Assembly (NCBI GenBank): GCA_012962595.1
Contig: DTXE01000508.1
Coordinates: forward strand, 1 to 12,796
From: Syntrophaceae bacterium
Lineage (GTDB): Bacteria; Desulfobacterota; DTXE01
Length of the DNA stretch: 12,796 nt
Direction of reading: 5' to 3'
Numbering within the stretch: the stretch's first letter is position 1; every line of letters begins with the position of its first letter. The notes below the pieces were generated by a model. It worked only from the letters and a program-made list of their open reading frames with translations, was not told the DNA's origin and made no database searches. Below, in pieces: positions 1 through 6,431 of this stretch. Made by a program: the position numbers and the translations under genes.

Positions 1-73
1 ATCTGTTATTAATCTCTGTGATTTATCACAGTTTACTACGCACCGACGAGGTGGTAGTTAATCATTAACAGAT
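1..73. repeat. Inverted-repeat, three-way-junction fold of unknown identity
   Basis: The outer arms ATCTGTTA (1-8) and TAACAGAT (66-73) are perfect complements, and ATTAA (8-12) can also pair with TTAAT (58-62). Inside are two hairpins: CTGTGAT/ATCACAG (16-22 with 25-31), and ACTAC-g-CACC (35-44) with GGTG-GTAGT (50-58) around a five-base loop GACGA. Together they form a closed cloverleaf-like fold. It is not a tRNA, because it has no T-arm or acceptor arrangement. It could be the end of a mobile element, which would suit the adjacent decayed helix-turn-helix frame, or a small structured RNA. The strand is undetermined. Confidence 0.5.
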
Positions 74-113
74 TAGTAGAACTGAGTCTGAAATAAATTG
101 TTCACTCAAGAAT

Positions 114-416
114 TTAAGTTCCCTTCGTTGGGAATTCGTTAGTTGAATATTGCAACTCTCTATCGAGTTTTTTAAAATCGGTGTCAATTCCAACCTGTTC
201 TAATTCTTTCTTATAGTCTGTAACAATCCGGTAAATGTGCCTATCGGTATATAGTTTTTGGGGATCTGCTCCATCGGAAATAAGCGCTTTTCTTAATTTC
301 TTGCCGTTTCGCTTGTCTATCAGCCCTGAAAAACCTTATTTAACGTACCTCTGTTTCAGCCTGTTGAGCGATGAAATCGAAACTCCACATTCTTCCGCGA
401 AAATATTAATATACAT
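114..416 (-). pseudogene. Decayed helix-turn-helix (transposase/integrase-like) fragment with an in-frame stop
   Basis: From an ATG at 416-414 the minus strand reads 26 codons to a TAA at 338-336, then stays open in the same frame for a further 73 codons to a TAA at 116-114. The first part (AEECGVSISSLNRLKQRYV) has the spacing of a helix-turn-helix. The sequence after the stop (GFSGLIDKRNGKK) continues as in N-terminal domains of many transposases and integrases, where the HTH is followed by a 'GL.D.R.G' segment. A TAA also lies directly before the ATG. No DDE catalytic domain follows within the window. I read this as a degraded mobile-element remnant, with family unresolved. Recoding is unlikely because the interrupting codon is TAA, not TAG. 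Confidence 0.5.
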
Positions 417-460
417 TTAAATTATGTTAGTTCCTGATTCCTTATCCCTTTTATTGTTTT

Positions 461-490
461 TCTGTGAAAATCTGTGTAATCTTGTGGTTA
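461..490. repeat. Degenerate tandem 10-mer intergenic repeat
   Basis: Three successive ten-base units read tctgtgaaaa, tctgtgtaat and cttgtggtta. The pattern resembles 'ctgtgaaaatctgtgtaat...' intergenic repeats I recall from many environmental genomes; that match is from memory and unchecked. No gene lies between the HTH remnant and the tRNA, and I see nothing else in 417-503. Confidence 0.4.
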
Positions 491-503
491 CAAAGATAAA
501 CGA

Positions 504-578
504 TGCTCCGGTCGGGATTTGAACCCGAGTCATCGGCTCGAAAGGCCGAAATGATTGGCCGAGCTACACTACCGGAGC
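504..578 (-). tRNA. tRNA-Glu (anticodon UUC)
   Basis: Reading the minus strand, the acceptor arms GCTCCGG (578-572) and CCGGAGC (511-505) pair perfectly, with discriminator A at 504. The anticodon stem TCGGC/GCCGA closes the seven-base loop CTTTCGA, placing anticodon TTC at 542-540. The T-arm has stem TCGGG/CCCGA and loop TTCAAAT. The sequence closely follows archaeal tRNA-Glu as I know it. There is no intron. The bases after the discriminator are TCG, so CCA is not encoded and must be added enzymatically. No strong TATA box lies just upstream (579-640), so it may depend on transcription entering from rpl12 or on a weak promoter. Confidence 0.95.
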
Positions 579-636
579 AATAATTACATTCTAAAGAAAG
601 CAGTTGTAGGAAAGACTTTCTTCTTTTTAGCTTCGC

Positions 637-677
637 AAAAAAAATCTTTACAAAACTTTAAAGGAAAAGAAAGTTTG
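637..677 (-). terminator. Hairpin plus T-tract after rpl12
   Basis: Directly after the rpl12 stop, minus-strand AAACTTT (676-670) can pair with AAAGTTT (659-653) across a pyrimidine-rich loop, followed by TTTTG and then a run of eight T (644-637). T-rich tracts are the usual archaeal termination signal. The first 15 nt including the stop codon are identical to the start of the rps14 3' region at 9175. Confidence 0.55.
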
Positions 678-1016
678 TTAGCCGAACAGCGAAGCAAGCC
701 CTTCCATCCCTGTCTCTTCTGCCTTCTCTTCCTCTTCCTCTTTCTTCTCCTTTTTCTTTTCTACCTTCTCTGCCTCTGGTGCTTCCGGTGCCGGCATCGG
801 TGCTTGCGCAGGTTGTGCCATCGGTGCAGGAGCGTAAGCAGGCTGAGCTTGTGCCATCGCCTCGTCTATGTTCACATCGCCGAGAGCGGAGATCAGTGCT
901 TTTATTCTCCCTTTATCTGCTTCTATCCCCGCAGCCTTCATTATCGCTGTTACTCCATCCTCTGTTACCTCTTTACCAGAGTTATGCAAGAGCAATGCAG
1001 CATATATATATTCCAT
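678..1016 (-). CDS. rpl12: Large ribosomal subunit protein L12 (archaeal P1-type stalk protein)
   Basis: This is the acidic stalk protein of the 50S subunit; copies bind L10/P0 and recruit translation factors. The 112-aa product has the N-terminal helical dimerisation domain (MEYIYAALLLHNSGKEVTEDG), a second helical part to about residue 55, an Ala/Pro-rich linker (about 57-82), a Lys/Glu hinge (about 83-101) and the C-terminal factor-binding tail ending GLASLFG. Length and order are standard for archaeal L12. A strong Shine-Dalgarno GGAGGT (1033-1028) lies 11 nt before the ATG, fixing the start. L10 and L1, the usual upstream neighbours in archaea, are absent: thiL lies upstream. A hairpin and T-tract follow the stop. 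Confidence 0.95.
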   Translation of the reverse strand: MEYIYAALLLHNSGKEVTEDGVTAIMKAAGIEADKGRIKALISALGDVNIDEAMAQAQPAYAPAPMAQPAQAPMPAPEAPEAEKVEKKKEKKEEEEEKAEETGMEGLASLFG

Positions 1017-1081
1017 CTCTTCGTTCTACCTCCTTCTCTTTATTATCCTCTATATTCCATACTCTATACTCTGTTAAATTC

Positions 1082-1098
1082 CTTATATTAAATATAAG
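1082..1098 (-). promoter_or_regulatory. Candidate TATA/promoter palindrome for rpl12
   Basis: CTTATATT (1082-1089) and AATATAAG (1091-1098) are complementary arms around one base. The A/T-rich core could serve as a TATA box, giving an rpl12 transcript starting near 1060-1065 with a leader of roughly 45-50 nt carrying the GGAGGT. The symmetry might instead bind a regulator. It lies in the 163-bp gap between rpl12 and thiL; I see no other feature in that gap. Confidence 0.4.
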
Positions 1099-1179
1099 AA
1101 TATGAGTATTAGTATATTTCATTGATGTTAGCGGCACTCTCGAATTTTTCGGTGAAATTGCTATGTCCTTAAATTTTTA

Positions 1180-2205
1180 TTAGAAATGCCGATACCCTCT
1201 CATTTCCATCATTTCCTTCTTTTTCCCCCCCTCTGTTTTAAAATAAATTCCTTCCCCTGATGACACTACTTTGCCTATAATGCTCATTTTTACTTCCTTT
1301 TTTATCCTTTTCAACAAATCCTCGTCTTTTCTAACCCTTTTTATATCCATTGTGAACAACAATTCGTAGTCGCCACCGTAATAAAACGCAAGCTCCCGGA
1401 GGTCAAAGCCAAGCTTTGATAAATCAAAACCTTCTGCATTTCTTATCCCATCGCTCAATACTGGCACTTCATCCTTGTATATTTCAAACCCCACCCCGCT
1501 ACTTTTTGCGAGTTCTGCTAAAGAAAGCGCAAGACCATCACTTATATCAATCATCGAGGTTACCAATCCGGAGTCTGCGAGAATGATGCCTTCTTGAATT
1601 CTTGGCACGGGTTGGAACAGTGCTTTTTTCGCTACTTCATCAACTCTCTGCGGCACTTTTAAAGAGAGGTTCATTCCAAGTGCGGCATTTCCAAGCGAGC
1701 CAGTCACGCATATCAAGTCACCAACTTCGGCACCCGTTCTCCTTACCGGGTTATCCGCAAAACCGAAACAAGTCCCGGTTAAGATGAGCTCTTTGCTCCT
1801 TGTTATGTCGCCTCCAACAACTAAGGTGTTGTAAGCAGAGGCACATTTTTCTATTCCTTCCACTACTTCATCCACAAAGGCTGTCTCGGTGTGTGCGGGG
1901 ATGCCCATTGCAATAGTGAATGCAAAAGGATGAGCACCCATCGCTGCGATGTCGCTCAAGTTCACCGCAACGGCACTCCAACCTATTTGAAAAGGAGAGA
2001 TGCCTGACGGAAAATGCGTTGATTCTTGCAGCATATCAGTGGTTACTATAAAATACTTATGTCCCGCTTCTGCTTTGCCTATATCCATAATTGCGCAGTC
2101 GTCTTCTCCAGCGCCTACCGTTACTATCTGCTTATTTACATTTACACGAAATTTTTCCACTATCCTTTCTATTAATCCTGTTTCTCCGAGTTGTTCTATT
2201 TTCAT
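1180..2205 (-). CDS. thiL: Thiamine-monophosphate kinase
   Basis: ThiL phosphorylates thiamine phosphate to thiamine diphosphate with ATP, the last step of cofactor synthesis, in the cytosol. Motifs appear in family order: GAGEDDCAI near residue 32 (Mg/ATP Asp pair), TTDMLQESTHF near 55, NLSDIAAMGAHP near 82, GGDITRS near 131, and MIDISDGL in the C-terminal half, with a GGDYELLFT-type segment later. Length is about 341 aa, normal for the family. An ATG at 2205 is directly preceded by an in-frame TTG at 2208; I choose the ATG because the AAGG purine stretch sits too close to the TTG. No other thi gene is adjacent. It is transcribed divergently from secD across a shared A/T-rich promoter region. 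Confidence 0.93.
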   Translation of the reverse strand: MKIEQLGETGLIERIVEKFRVNVNKQIVTVGAGEDDCAIMDIGKAEAGHKYFIVTTDMLQESTHFPSGISPFQIGWSAVAVNLSDIAAMGAHPFAFTIAMGIPAHTETAFVDEVVEGIEKCASAYNTLVVGGDITRSKELILTGTCFGFADNPVRRTGAEVGDLICVTGSLGNAALGMNLSLKVPQRVDEVAKKALFQPVPRIQEGIILADSGLVTSMIDISDGLALSLAELAKSSGVGFEIYKDEVPVLSDGIRNAEGFDLSKLGFDLRELAFYYGGDYELLFTMDIKRVRKDEDLLKRIKKEVKMSIIGKVVSSGEGIYFKTEGGKKKEMMEMRGYRHF

Positions 2206-2240
2206 CAACCTTTTCTTTTTAATTTTGACGCTTCTTAGAC

Positions 2241-2255
2241 TATAAAAAATTTATA
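2241..2255. promoter_or_regulatory. Shared divergent TATA element between thiL and secD
   Basis: TATAAA (2241-2246) on the plus strand and TATAAA on the minus strand (2255-2250) face outward in one 15-bp element with three central A residues. Taking archaeal TATA-to-start spacing as about 25 nt, the minus arm would start thiL transcripts near 2225 and the plus arm secD transcripts near 2270. A second A/T stretch (AAAATTATAT, about 2273-2282) could also serve secD. Confidence 0.45.
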
Positions 2256-2317
2256 TTACCTTTTAAAGCACCAAAATTATATGAGTTTGTAGGTGTAGAA
2301 GAAAAGAAGGAGAAGTG

Positions 2318-2365
2318 ATGAGAGACGGTTACAATGAAAAAAAGCGAAAGAGGCTTGTTGACTGA
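2318..2365 (+). other. Fifteen-codon overlapping mini-ORF at the secD start
   Basis: GGAG (2309-2312) sits at good distance before ATG 2318, which opens a 15-residue, strongly basic frame (MRDGYNEKKRKRLVD) ending at TGA 2363-2365, inside secD and in another frame. It may be a leader influencing secD translation, or chance. Confidence 0.25.
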
Positions 2366-4088
2366 CATAAGGGTAATAGTTTTGTTATTGTGCGTTTTCG
2401 CCGCTTTGTTTGCCATCTATGTTTATCCGCCACCGCCAGTCACAGCTAAGGTAAATGCAGACATCGATGAGAGTGCGGTTTCCTCTTTTCTTAAAAAAGA
2501 ACTGGGTGCAGAGGTAAATTATGAGGGAGAGGGGATATATGAGATAAGACCTGGTGTTTCAGAAGAGCGGTTGTCGGAGGCGTTGAAGGGGATTAACGGG
2601 AGCATAGCGGAAAAAGCCAATGAGGAACCATTTTTTTACGGTGCTGGGCTAAATGGTAATCTAAGATTTGGTTTGGATTTGGTTGGTGGCACGCAGCTTG
2701 AGTTGAAACTGGAAGGCATTTTGGTCAGGATAGACGCACCGGCATCGGTTAATGCGAGTACGGTTCGTGAATTTCTTGAAAAAGAACTGGATACCGAAGT
2801 GACTCCTTACAAGACGGATAAAGAGGGGACATACGAATACGAGATAAGGAAGCGCGTTACAAAAGAGCAGTTGTCTGAGGTGTTAAAGGGGATTAACGGT
2901 ACTATAGCGAAAAAACCAACCGGCGAAGATTTCTTTGAGGAAGCCGTAACTCAGGGAACAATAGACGAGACTCGCCAAATAATAGATACAAAAATAAATA
3001 TGCTGGGATTAGCGAGCACCACCATAAGAACGGTGGGAAATAACCTTATGATTATAGATTTTGCAGGCATAGACATCAGAACCGCAAAGGATATTGTAGG
3101 CAATCCGGGGAAGTTTGAGATACGGATGCAGACAGAAGGTGTGGGAGGAGACGTAAGGAAAGGACAAAGATTGGAAGAGATTGACAATATCACTGCTCAT
3201 GTGATGTATGGGAGCGAGGGAATAGAACGCGTTGAAACAGTGCCAAAGAGTCAGACACAGAGCTGGCGTGGTGAGGTGATAGAAGAATGGGGAGCTCCTT
3301 TTTCGTTAACTGAGGAAGGAGCTACCGCATTAAGAGACTCTGCGATTGAACATGGTGCGATAAACAACCCAGCGGATCACCAACTGGCAATGCTGCTTGA
3401 CGACGAAGTGGTGTACAGTGCACCGATAGCAGATGATGCTTGCAAGAGACTGGAAGAGGAGCTTATTTACTCGTGGACTGCAAACACAGGGACAGGAGAC
3501 GAAGGAAAAAGTGATGCAAGAGAGCTAATAATACACTTAAAAGCAGGTGCGTTACCTGTAAATGTGAAGGTAATAGGTTCAGGAGAAGTGCCAGCATATT
3601 TGGGAGCGAAATTCAAGGAAGGAGCAATAATTGCGGGATTGTTTGCCCTTATTTCCGTTACGCTTGTCGTTTTCTTGCGATACCGGGAGAAAAAGATAGT
3701 ACTGCCAATGTTTTTCGCACTTCTCAGCGAAGTAATTCTGATATTGGGTTTCGCAACGGTGTTTAACTGGCAGTTGGATTTGCCAAGCATCGCGGGGATA
3801 ATAGCGGTAATCGGCACGGGTGTGGACCAATTGGTGATAATAACAGATGAAGTGCTTTCAGGGGGTCGTTCCTCCACGAGAATGTATCGTAAACGAATAT
3901 CGTTTGCATTTGGAATAATATTCGTTTCTGCGGCGACTACCATTGTGGCGATGTCTGCTCTTGCTTATGCGACATACCAAGCATTGACGGCTTTGACTGG
4001 TTTTGCGCTTGTGATCATTGTTGGGTTGCTGTTCGGGATTCTTATTACGAGACCGGCTTATGCGAGGATAATAGAAACGATACTGTGA
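2334..4088 (+). CDS. secD: Protein-export membrane protein SecD
   Basis: SecD, with SecF, forms an ion-driven membrane complex that assists late steps of Sec-dependent export. The 584-aa product has an N-terminal membrane helix (about 13-31), a large extracytoplasmic domain with the conserved D1-type motif FGLDLVGGTQLEL (112-124), and about five C-terminal helices from residue 430 on, including GTGVDQLVIITDE, whose Asp is typical of the SecD/RND transporter fold. Residues about 45-101 and 142-201 are recognisably duplicated (both contain LKGING and end FF). The ATG at 2334 has a weak ribosome site; the better GGAG (2309-2312) precedes an out-of-frame ATG at 2318. The frame has a stop at 2319, so no longer start is possible. 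SecF, a usual neighbour, is absent; hisC overlaps the 3' end. Confidence 0.93.
   Translation: MKKSERGLLTDIRVIVLLLCVFAALFAIYVYPPPPVTAKVNADIDESAVSSFLKKELGAEVNYEGEGIYEIRPGVSEERLSEALKGINGSIAEKANEEPFFYGAGLNGNLRFGLDLVGGTQLELKLEGILVRIDAPASVNASTVREFLEKELDTEVTPYKTDKEGTYEYEIRKRVTKEQLSEVLKGINGTIAKKPTGEDFFEEAVTQGTIDETRQIIDTKINMLGLASTTIRTVGNNLMIIDFAGIDIRTAKDIVGNPGKFEIRMQTEGVGGDVRKGQRLEEIDNITAHVMYGSEGIERVETVPKSQTQSWRGEVIEEWGAPFSLTEEGATALRDSAIEHGAINNPADHQLAMLLDDEVVYSAPIADDACKRLEEELIYSWTANTGTGDEGKSDARELIIHLKAGALPVNVKVIGSGEVPAYLGAKFKEGAIIAGLFALISVTLVVFLRYREKKIVLPMFFALLSEVILILGFATVFNWQLDLPSIAGIIAVIGTGVDQLVIITDEVLSGGRSSTRMYRKRISFAFGIIFVSAATTIVAMSALAYATYQALTALTGFALVIIVGLLFGILITRPAYARIIETIL
2460..2936 (+). repeat. 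Internal duplication within secD
   Basis: Codons about 43-101 (2460-2636) and 140-201 (2751-2936) encode related modules: both have F-L-x-K-E-L near the start, then E-V, Y-E-I-R, an L-S-E-x-L-K-G-I-N-G core and a terminal F-F. At DNA level aaggggattaacgg is shared exactly. The segment between them carries the GGT-containing motif. The second copy is in the position expected for the normal extracytoplasmic subdomain, so the first may be the added one. Confidence 0.65.
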
Positions 4089-5185
4089 AAATGAAAGATA
4101 AGATGCGAGTGCCTGTACGTTCTTCCATACAGGAGATAGATGAATATAAGCCGGGGAAATTGATAGAAGGGGCGCTAAAGCTGAGTTCGAATGAAAACCC
4201 GTTAGGGCCTAGTCCAAAAGTGATAACAGAAATAGTTAAGAGCATAGAAGAGGGGGAGCTGAAGCTGAGCGTGTATCCGTGGGAAAAAAACGAGGAAGAA
4301 CTCAGGGATGAGATTTTAAGATATGTTGATGCCAGTGCTCGTATGAAAAAGGAGAACATCGTTTTAGGTGCCGGAGTAGATGGTGTTTTAGACACGCTTG
4401 TTAGGATTTTTATTGCAAATGGTGATGAAGCGCTGATACCTGTACCCACTTTTTCTCTCTACGAGTCACTTGTAAAAATAGCCTGGGGTGTGCCGAAATA
4501 TGTAAAAAGAAAAAGGGGGTTTAGCATACCTGTCGAGGAATTAATTCTATCATGTAACGAAAAAACAAAGCTCATTTTTATCTCTTCTCCTAATAACCCA
4601 ACCGGGAATTGCATATCAGAGGATGAAATTCGTGTGATAATAGAATCCTTGGATTCAATGGTTATAATAGACGAGGCGTATGTGGAATTTGCAGATTCGT
4701 CTTTGGTGAACCTGGTGACGGAGTACGAGAATGCAGTCGTAGTGAGAACCTTTTCAAAGGCTTTTGGTCTTGCAGGACTGAGGATTGGATATGGAATAAT
4801 CCCTGAATGGCTCACAAGCCAGTATAAAAAAATTTCAATTCCTTTTTCCGTAAACAGCGTTGCTATAAAAGCGGCAATAGCAGCATTGCGAGACCAGGAG
4901 TATTTGCGTAAAACTGTGGAGCTGGTGAAGCAGGAAAGAGCGTTTCTAACGGAAAATTTACAGCGTGTGTTCAAGGTTTATCCATCGAAAGCTAATTTCG
5001 TGCTTGTGGATGTTTCACCTGCGAAGTCGTCTGAGGTGTATGCAGAGCTGATGAAGAGAGGGATAATAGTACGGGATTGCTCTTCGTTTAGAGGTGCTGG
5101 AGATTCTTTTATCCGGGTCACGGTGGGAACAAGGGAACAGAATGAGCTCGTTGTCGATGCTGTGCAATCGGGTTTTGAATTTTGA
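4085..5185 (+). CDS. hisC: Histidinol-phosphate aminotransferase
   Basis: HisC transfers an amino group from glutamate to imidazole-acetol phosphate, a late step in histidine synthesis, as a cytosolic PLP enzyme of fold type I. Visible signatures: SSNENPLGPSP (about 34-44), SPNNPTG (168-174), DEAYVEF (196-202), the PLP-binding lysine K225 in TFSKAFGLAGLRIGYG, and the C-terminal FIRVTVGT (phosphate-binding Arg). Length of 366 aa is normal. The frame opens with GTG at 4085, overlapping the secD stop by 4 nt (GTGA), which suggests translational coupling; ATGs at 4091 and 4103 are alternatives, the last matching the usual HisC N-terminus best. No other his gene is nearby. A broader class I aminotransferase role cannot be excluded. 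Confidence 0.9.
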   Translation: MKMKDKMRVPVRSSIQEIDEYKPGKLIEGALKLSSNENPLGPSPKVITEIVKSIEEGELKLSVYPWEKNEEELRDEILRYVDASARMKKENIVLGAGVDGVLDTLVRIFIANGDEALIPVPTFSLYESLVKIAWGVPKYVKRKRGFSIPVEELILSCNEKTKLIFISSPNNPTGNCISEDEIRVIIESLDSMVIIDEAYVEFADSSLVNLVTEYENAVVVRTFSKAFGLAGLRIGYGIIPEWLTSQYKKISIPFSVNSVAIKAAIAALRDQEYLRKTVELVKQERAFLTENLQRVFKVYPSKANFVLVDVSPAKSSEVYAELMKRGIIVRDCSSFRGAGDSFIRVTVGTREQNELVVDAVQSGFEF

Positions 5186-5186
5186 T

Positions 5187-5200
5187 TTTAAATTTATAAA
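5187..5200 (+). promoter_or_regulatory. TATA box for the rpp30-pop5 pair
   Basis: TTTAAATTTATAAA lies 14-28 nt before the rpp30 ATG with no Shine-Dalgarno between, consistent with a leaderless or near-leaderless transcript. Confidence 0.5.
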
Positions 5201-5214
5201 CACTTCTTTATTCA

Positions 5215-5883
5215 ATGCCTAATTTCTTTGACCTCAACGTGCATGCATATCCGGAAACCGACGTGCCAGTAGAAGATATGCTTCGTGTTGCGAAAAGATA
5301 CGGATATGCTGGCATTGCAATAACAAACAACGATGACATTTCAAATGGGAATAATGTATCAAATTCCATTTTCCGCGGCGTGGAGATAAGAACGAATTCG
5401 GTCTCTGAATTGAAAAGGAAAATAAAGCTTTACTATGGAAAAGTGTCCGTGTTGACAGTTCATGGTGGCAAAGAGGAAATAAACGGAGCAGCATTAAAAG
5501 ATTTCAGAGTGGATATATTGGCGCACCCGTGTGGCGAAAAAGGAGAAGGAGAATTGAGCCACGTAATGGTGAGATATGCTGCCGAGAACGGTGTTGCAAT
5601 AGACTTCAACCTAAATGCAATAATTCGGAGCAAGAGAAGCGATAGAGCACGAATCCTTAGGAAGATGCGTGAGATTTTCAAAATCGTGAGAAAATATAAA
5701 GCTATGCCAGTAATAACCAGCAATGCACACTCCGTATATGATTTAAGAGCACCACGAGAGATGATTGCAATGGCGTCGCTATTCAGGATGCAAAAAGAAG
5801 AAGCTGTACACGCTTTAAGCGGTATTCCAAAGGGCATATTAGAGAAGAAATGGAAAAAAGAAAGAGAAGTGGAGGTAATATGA
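5215..5883 (+). CDS. rnp3: Ribonuclease P protein component 3 (Rpp30)
   Basis: Rpp30 is one of the archaeal protein subunits of RNase P, which removes 5' leaders from pre-tRNAs; with Pop5 it binds the catalytic domain of the RNA. The 222-aa product shows the PHP-like TIM-barrel pattern of the family: FDLNVHAYPETD at the start, YGYAGIAITN near 29-38, FRGVEI (53-58), DILAHPCG (about 102-109), NGVAIDFNLN (about 127-136) and VITSNAHSVYDLRAPREM (about 165-182). The start is ATG 5215 with no ribosome-binding site and a TATA box immediately upstream. Its stop overlaps the pop5 start as ATGA (5880-5883). Pairing these two RNase P genes fits their physical partnership. Confidence 0.92.
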   Translation: MPNFFDLNVHAYPETDVPVEDMLRVAKRYGYAGIAITNNDDISNGNNVSNSIFRGVEIRTNSVSELKRKIKLYYGKVSVLTVHGGKEEINGAALKDFRVDILAHPCGEKGEGELSHVMVRYAAENGVAIDFNLNAIIRSKRSDRARILRKMREIFKIVRKYKAMPVITSNAHSVYDLRAPREMIAMASLFRMQKEEAVHALSGIPKGILEKKWKKEREVEVI

Positions 5884-6224
5884 AAAATCGCGAAAGGAAA
5901 AGGTATCTTGTGTTTGAGGTGATAAGCGAAAGGGAAATTGATAAGCGAGAGTTGCTGAAAGAGATATGGCGCTCGGTTTATTCATTATATGGGGATGTAG
6001 GTGCAAGTGAAAGTAAGATATGGCTGATAGGCTATGATAAAAAGAAAGACGGAGATACAGGCATAGACGTGAGTGAGGGTATGGGTATTCTGAGATGTGC
6101 CGCCTATAAAGCCGAGGAAGTAAGAGCAGCATTAGCTTGTATTCACTCGGTGAATGGAGCAAGAGTGGGCATAAGAGTGGTCGGAATATCGGGAACGATA
6201 AAAGGAGCAACTCGCCTGTTTTGA
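5880..6224 (+). CDS. rnp2: Ribonuclease P protein component 2 (Pop5)
   Basis: Pop5 is the Rpp30 partner in archaeal RNase P. The product is 114 aa from ATG 5880, chosen because it makes a four-base ATGA overlap with rpp30 and has GGAGGT (5871-5876) just upstream; an in-frame ATG at 5850 would lengthen it by ten residues and start inside rpp30 without such a signal. Family features: RKRYLVFEVISE at the N-terminus, a helix with WRSVYSLYGDVGAS, the strand IWLIGYD, then GILRCAAYKAEEVRAALA and the closing VRVVGISGTIKGATRLF-like segment typical of Pop5 (here GIRVVGISGTIKGA). The stop codon lies at the edge of an A/T-rich dispersed repeat. Confidence 0.92.
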   Translation: MKNRERKRYLVFEVISEREIDKRELLKEIWRSVYSLYGDVGASESKIWLIGYDKKKDGDTGIDVSEGMGILRCAAYKAEEVRAALACIHSVNGARVGIRVVGISGTIKGATRLF

Positions 6225-6285
6225 ATTTTGAAATTAGGATTTGGGATTTGTTTGTGATTTGATGCTTGGGATTTGGAATTTTTAG
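6222..6285. repeat. A/T-rich 'ggatttggga' dispersed-type repeat
   Basis: Starting at the pop5 stop, the sequence is built from variants of gatttggga/gatttg: taggatttgggatttg, tgatttgatgc, ttgggatttggaattt. Strings of this type (reading as NPKHQI-like peptides on the other strand) recur as intergenic repeats in many environmental genomes, as I recall. No gene is visible in 6225-6431 other than promoter material. Confidence 0.45.
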
Positions 6286-6345
6286 CAATTTATTCCCGGA
6301 ATGACTATAATATAATCTTCATTATGTCAGCGCAGATTTTTATTT

Positions 6346-6383
6346 CTTTATGTATATCCTTTTTTTGTGTGTGCTCACACATA
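6346..6383 (+). promoter_or_regulatory. Candidate promoter and inverted repeat before the orf99-fae/hps operon
   Basis: TTTATGTATAT (about 6346-6356) is a possible TATA box. Ten bases on is the inverted repeat TGTGTG (6366-6371) / CACACA (6376-6381) with a four-base spacer, placed where a transcript would begin, so it could be an operator or a 5' hairpin. Confidence 0.3.
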
Positions 6384-6431
6384 AAATCATGGAAAGTTTT
6401 ATCAAAGGAATAAAAAAGGAGAAGAAAATCG

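Noticed and set aside
1..73. H/ACA guide RNA (ACA three bases from the 3' end at 68-73)
   Set aside because: The ACA falls inside the paired outer stem, whereas it should be single-stranded.
336..338. Recoding (pyrrolysine or selenocysteine) of the stop in the HTH frame
   Set aside because: The codon is TAA, which neither known recoding system uses, so decay is simpler.
555..1091. Plus-strand open frames of 178 and 108 codons opposite rpl12
   Set aside because: Their Leu/Phe/Cys-rich sequence is the complement of the Glu/Lys codons of rpl12 and crosses the tRNA; rpl12 and its ribosome site explain the region.
3467..3943. A 158-codon minus-strand open frame inside secD
   Set aside because: It is antisense to the conserved SecD transmembrane region, has no ribosome-binding site and no recognisable motif.
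5839..6288. A 149-codon minus-strand frame across pop5
   Set aside because: Its start lies in the A/T-rich repeat and its body is the complement of pop5; the composition is not protein-like.
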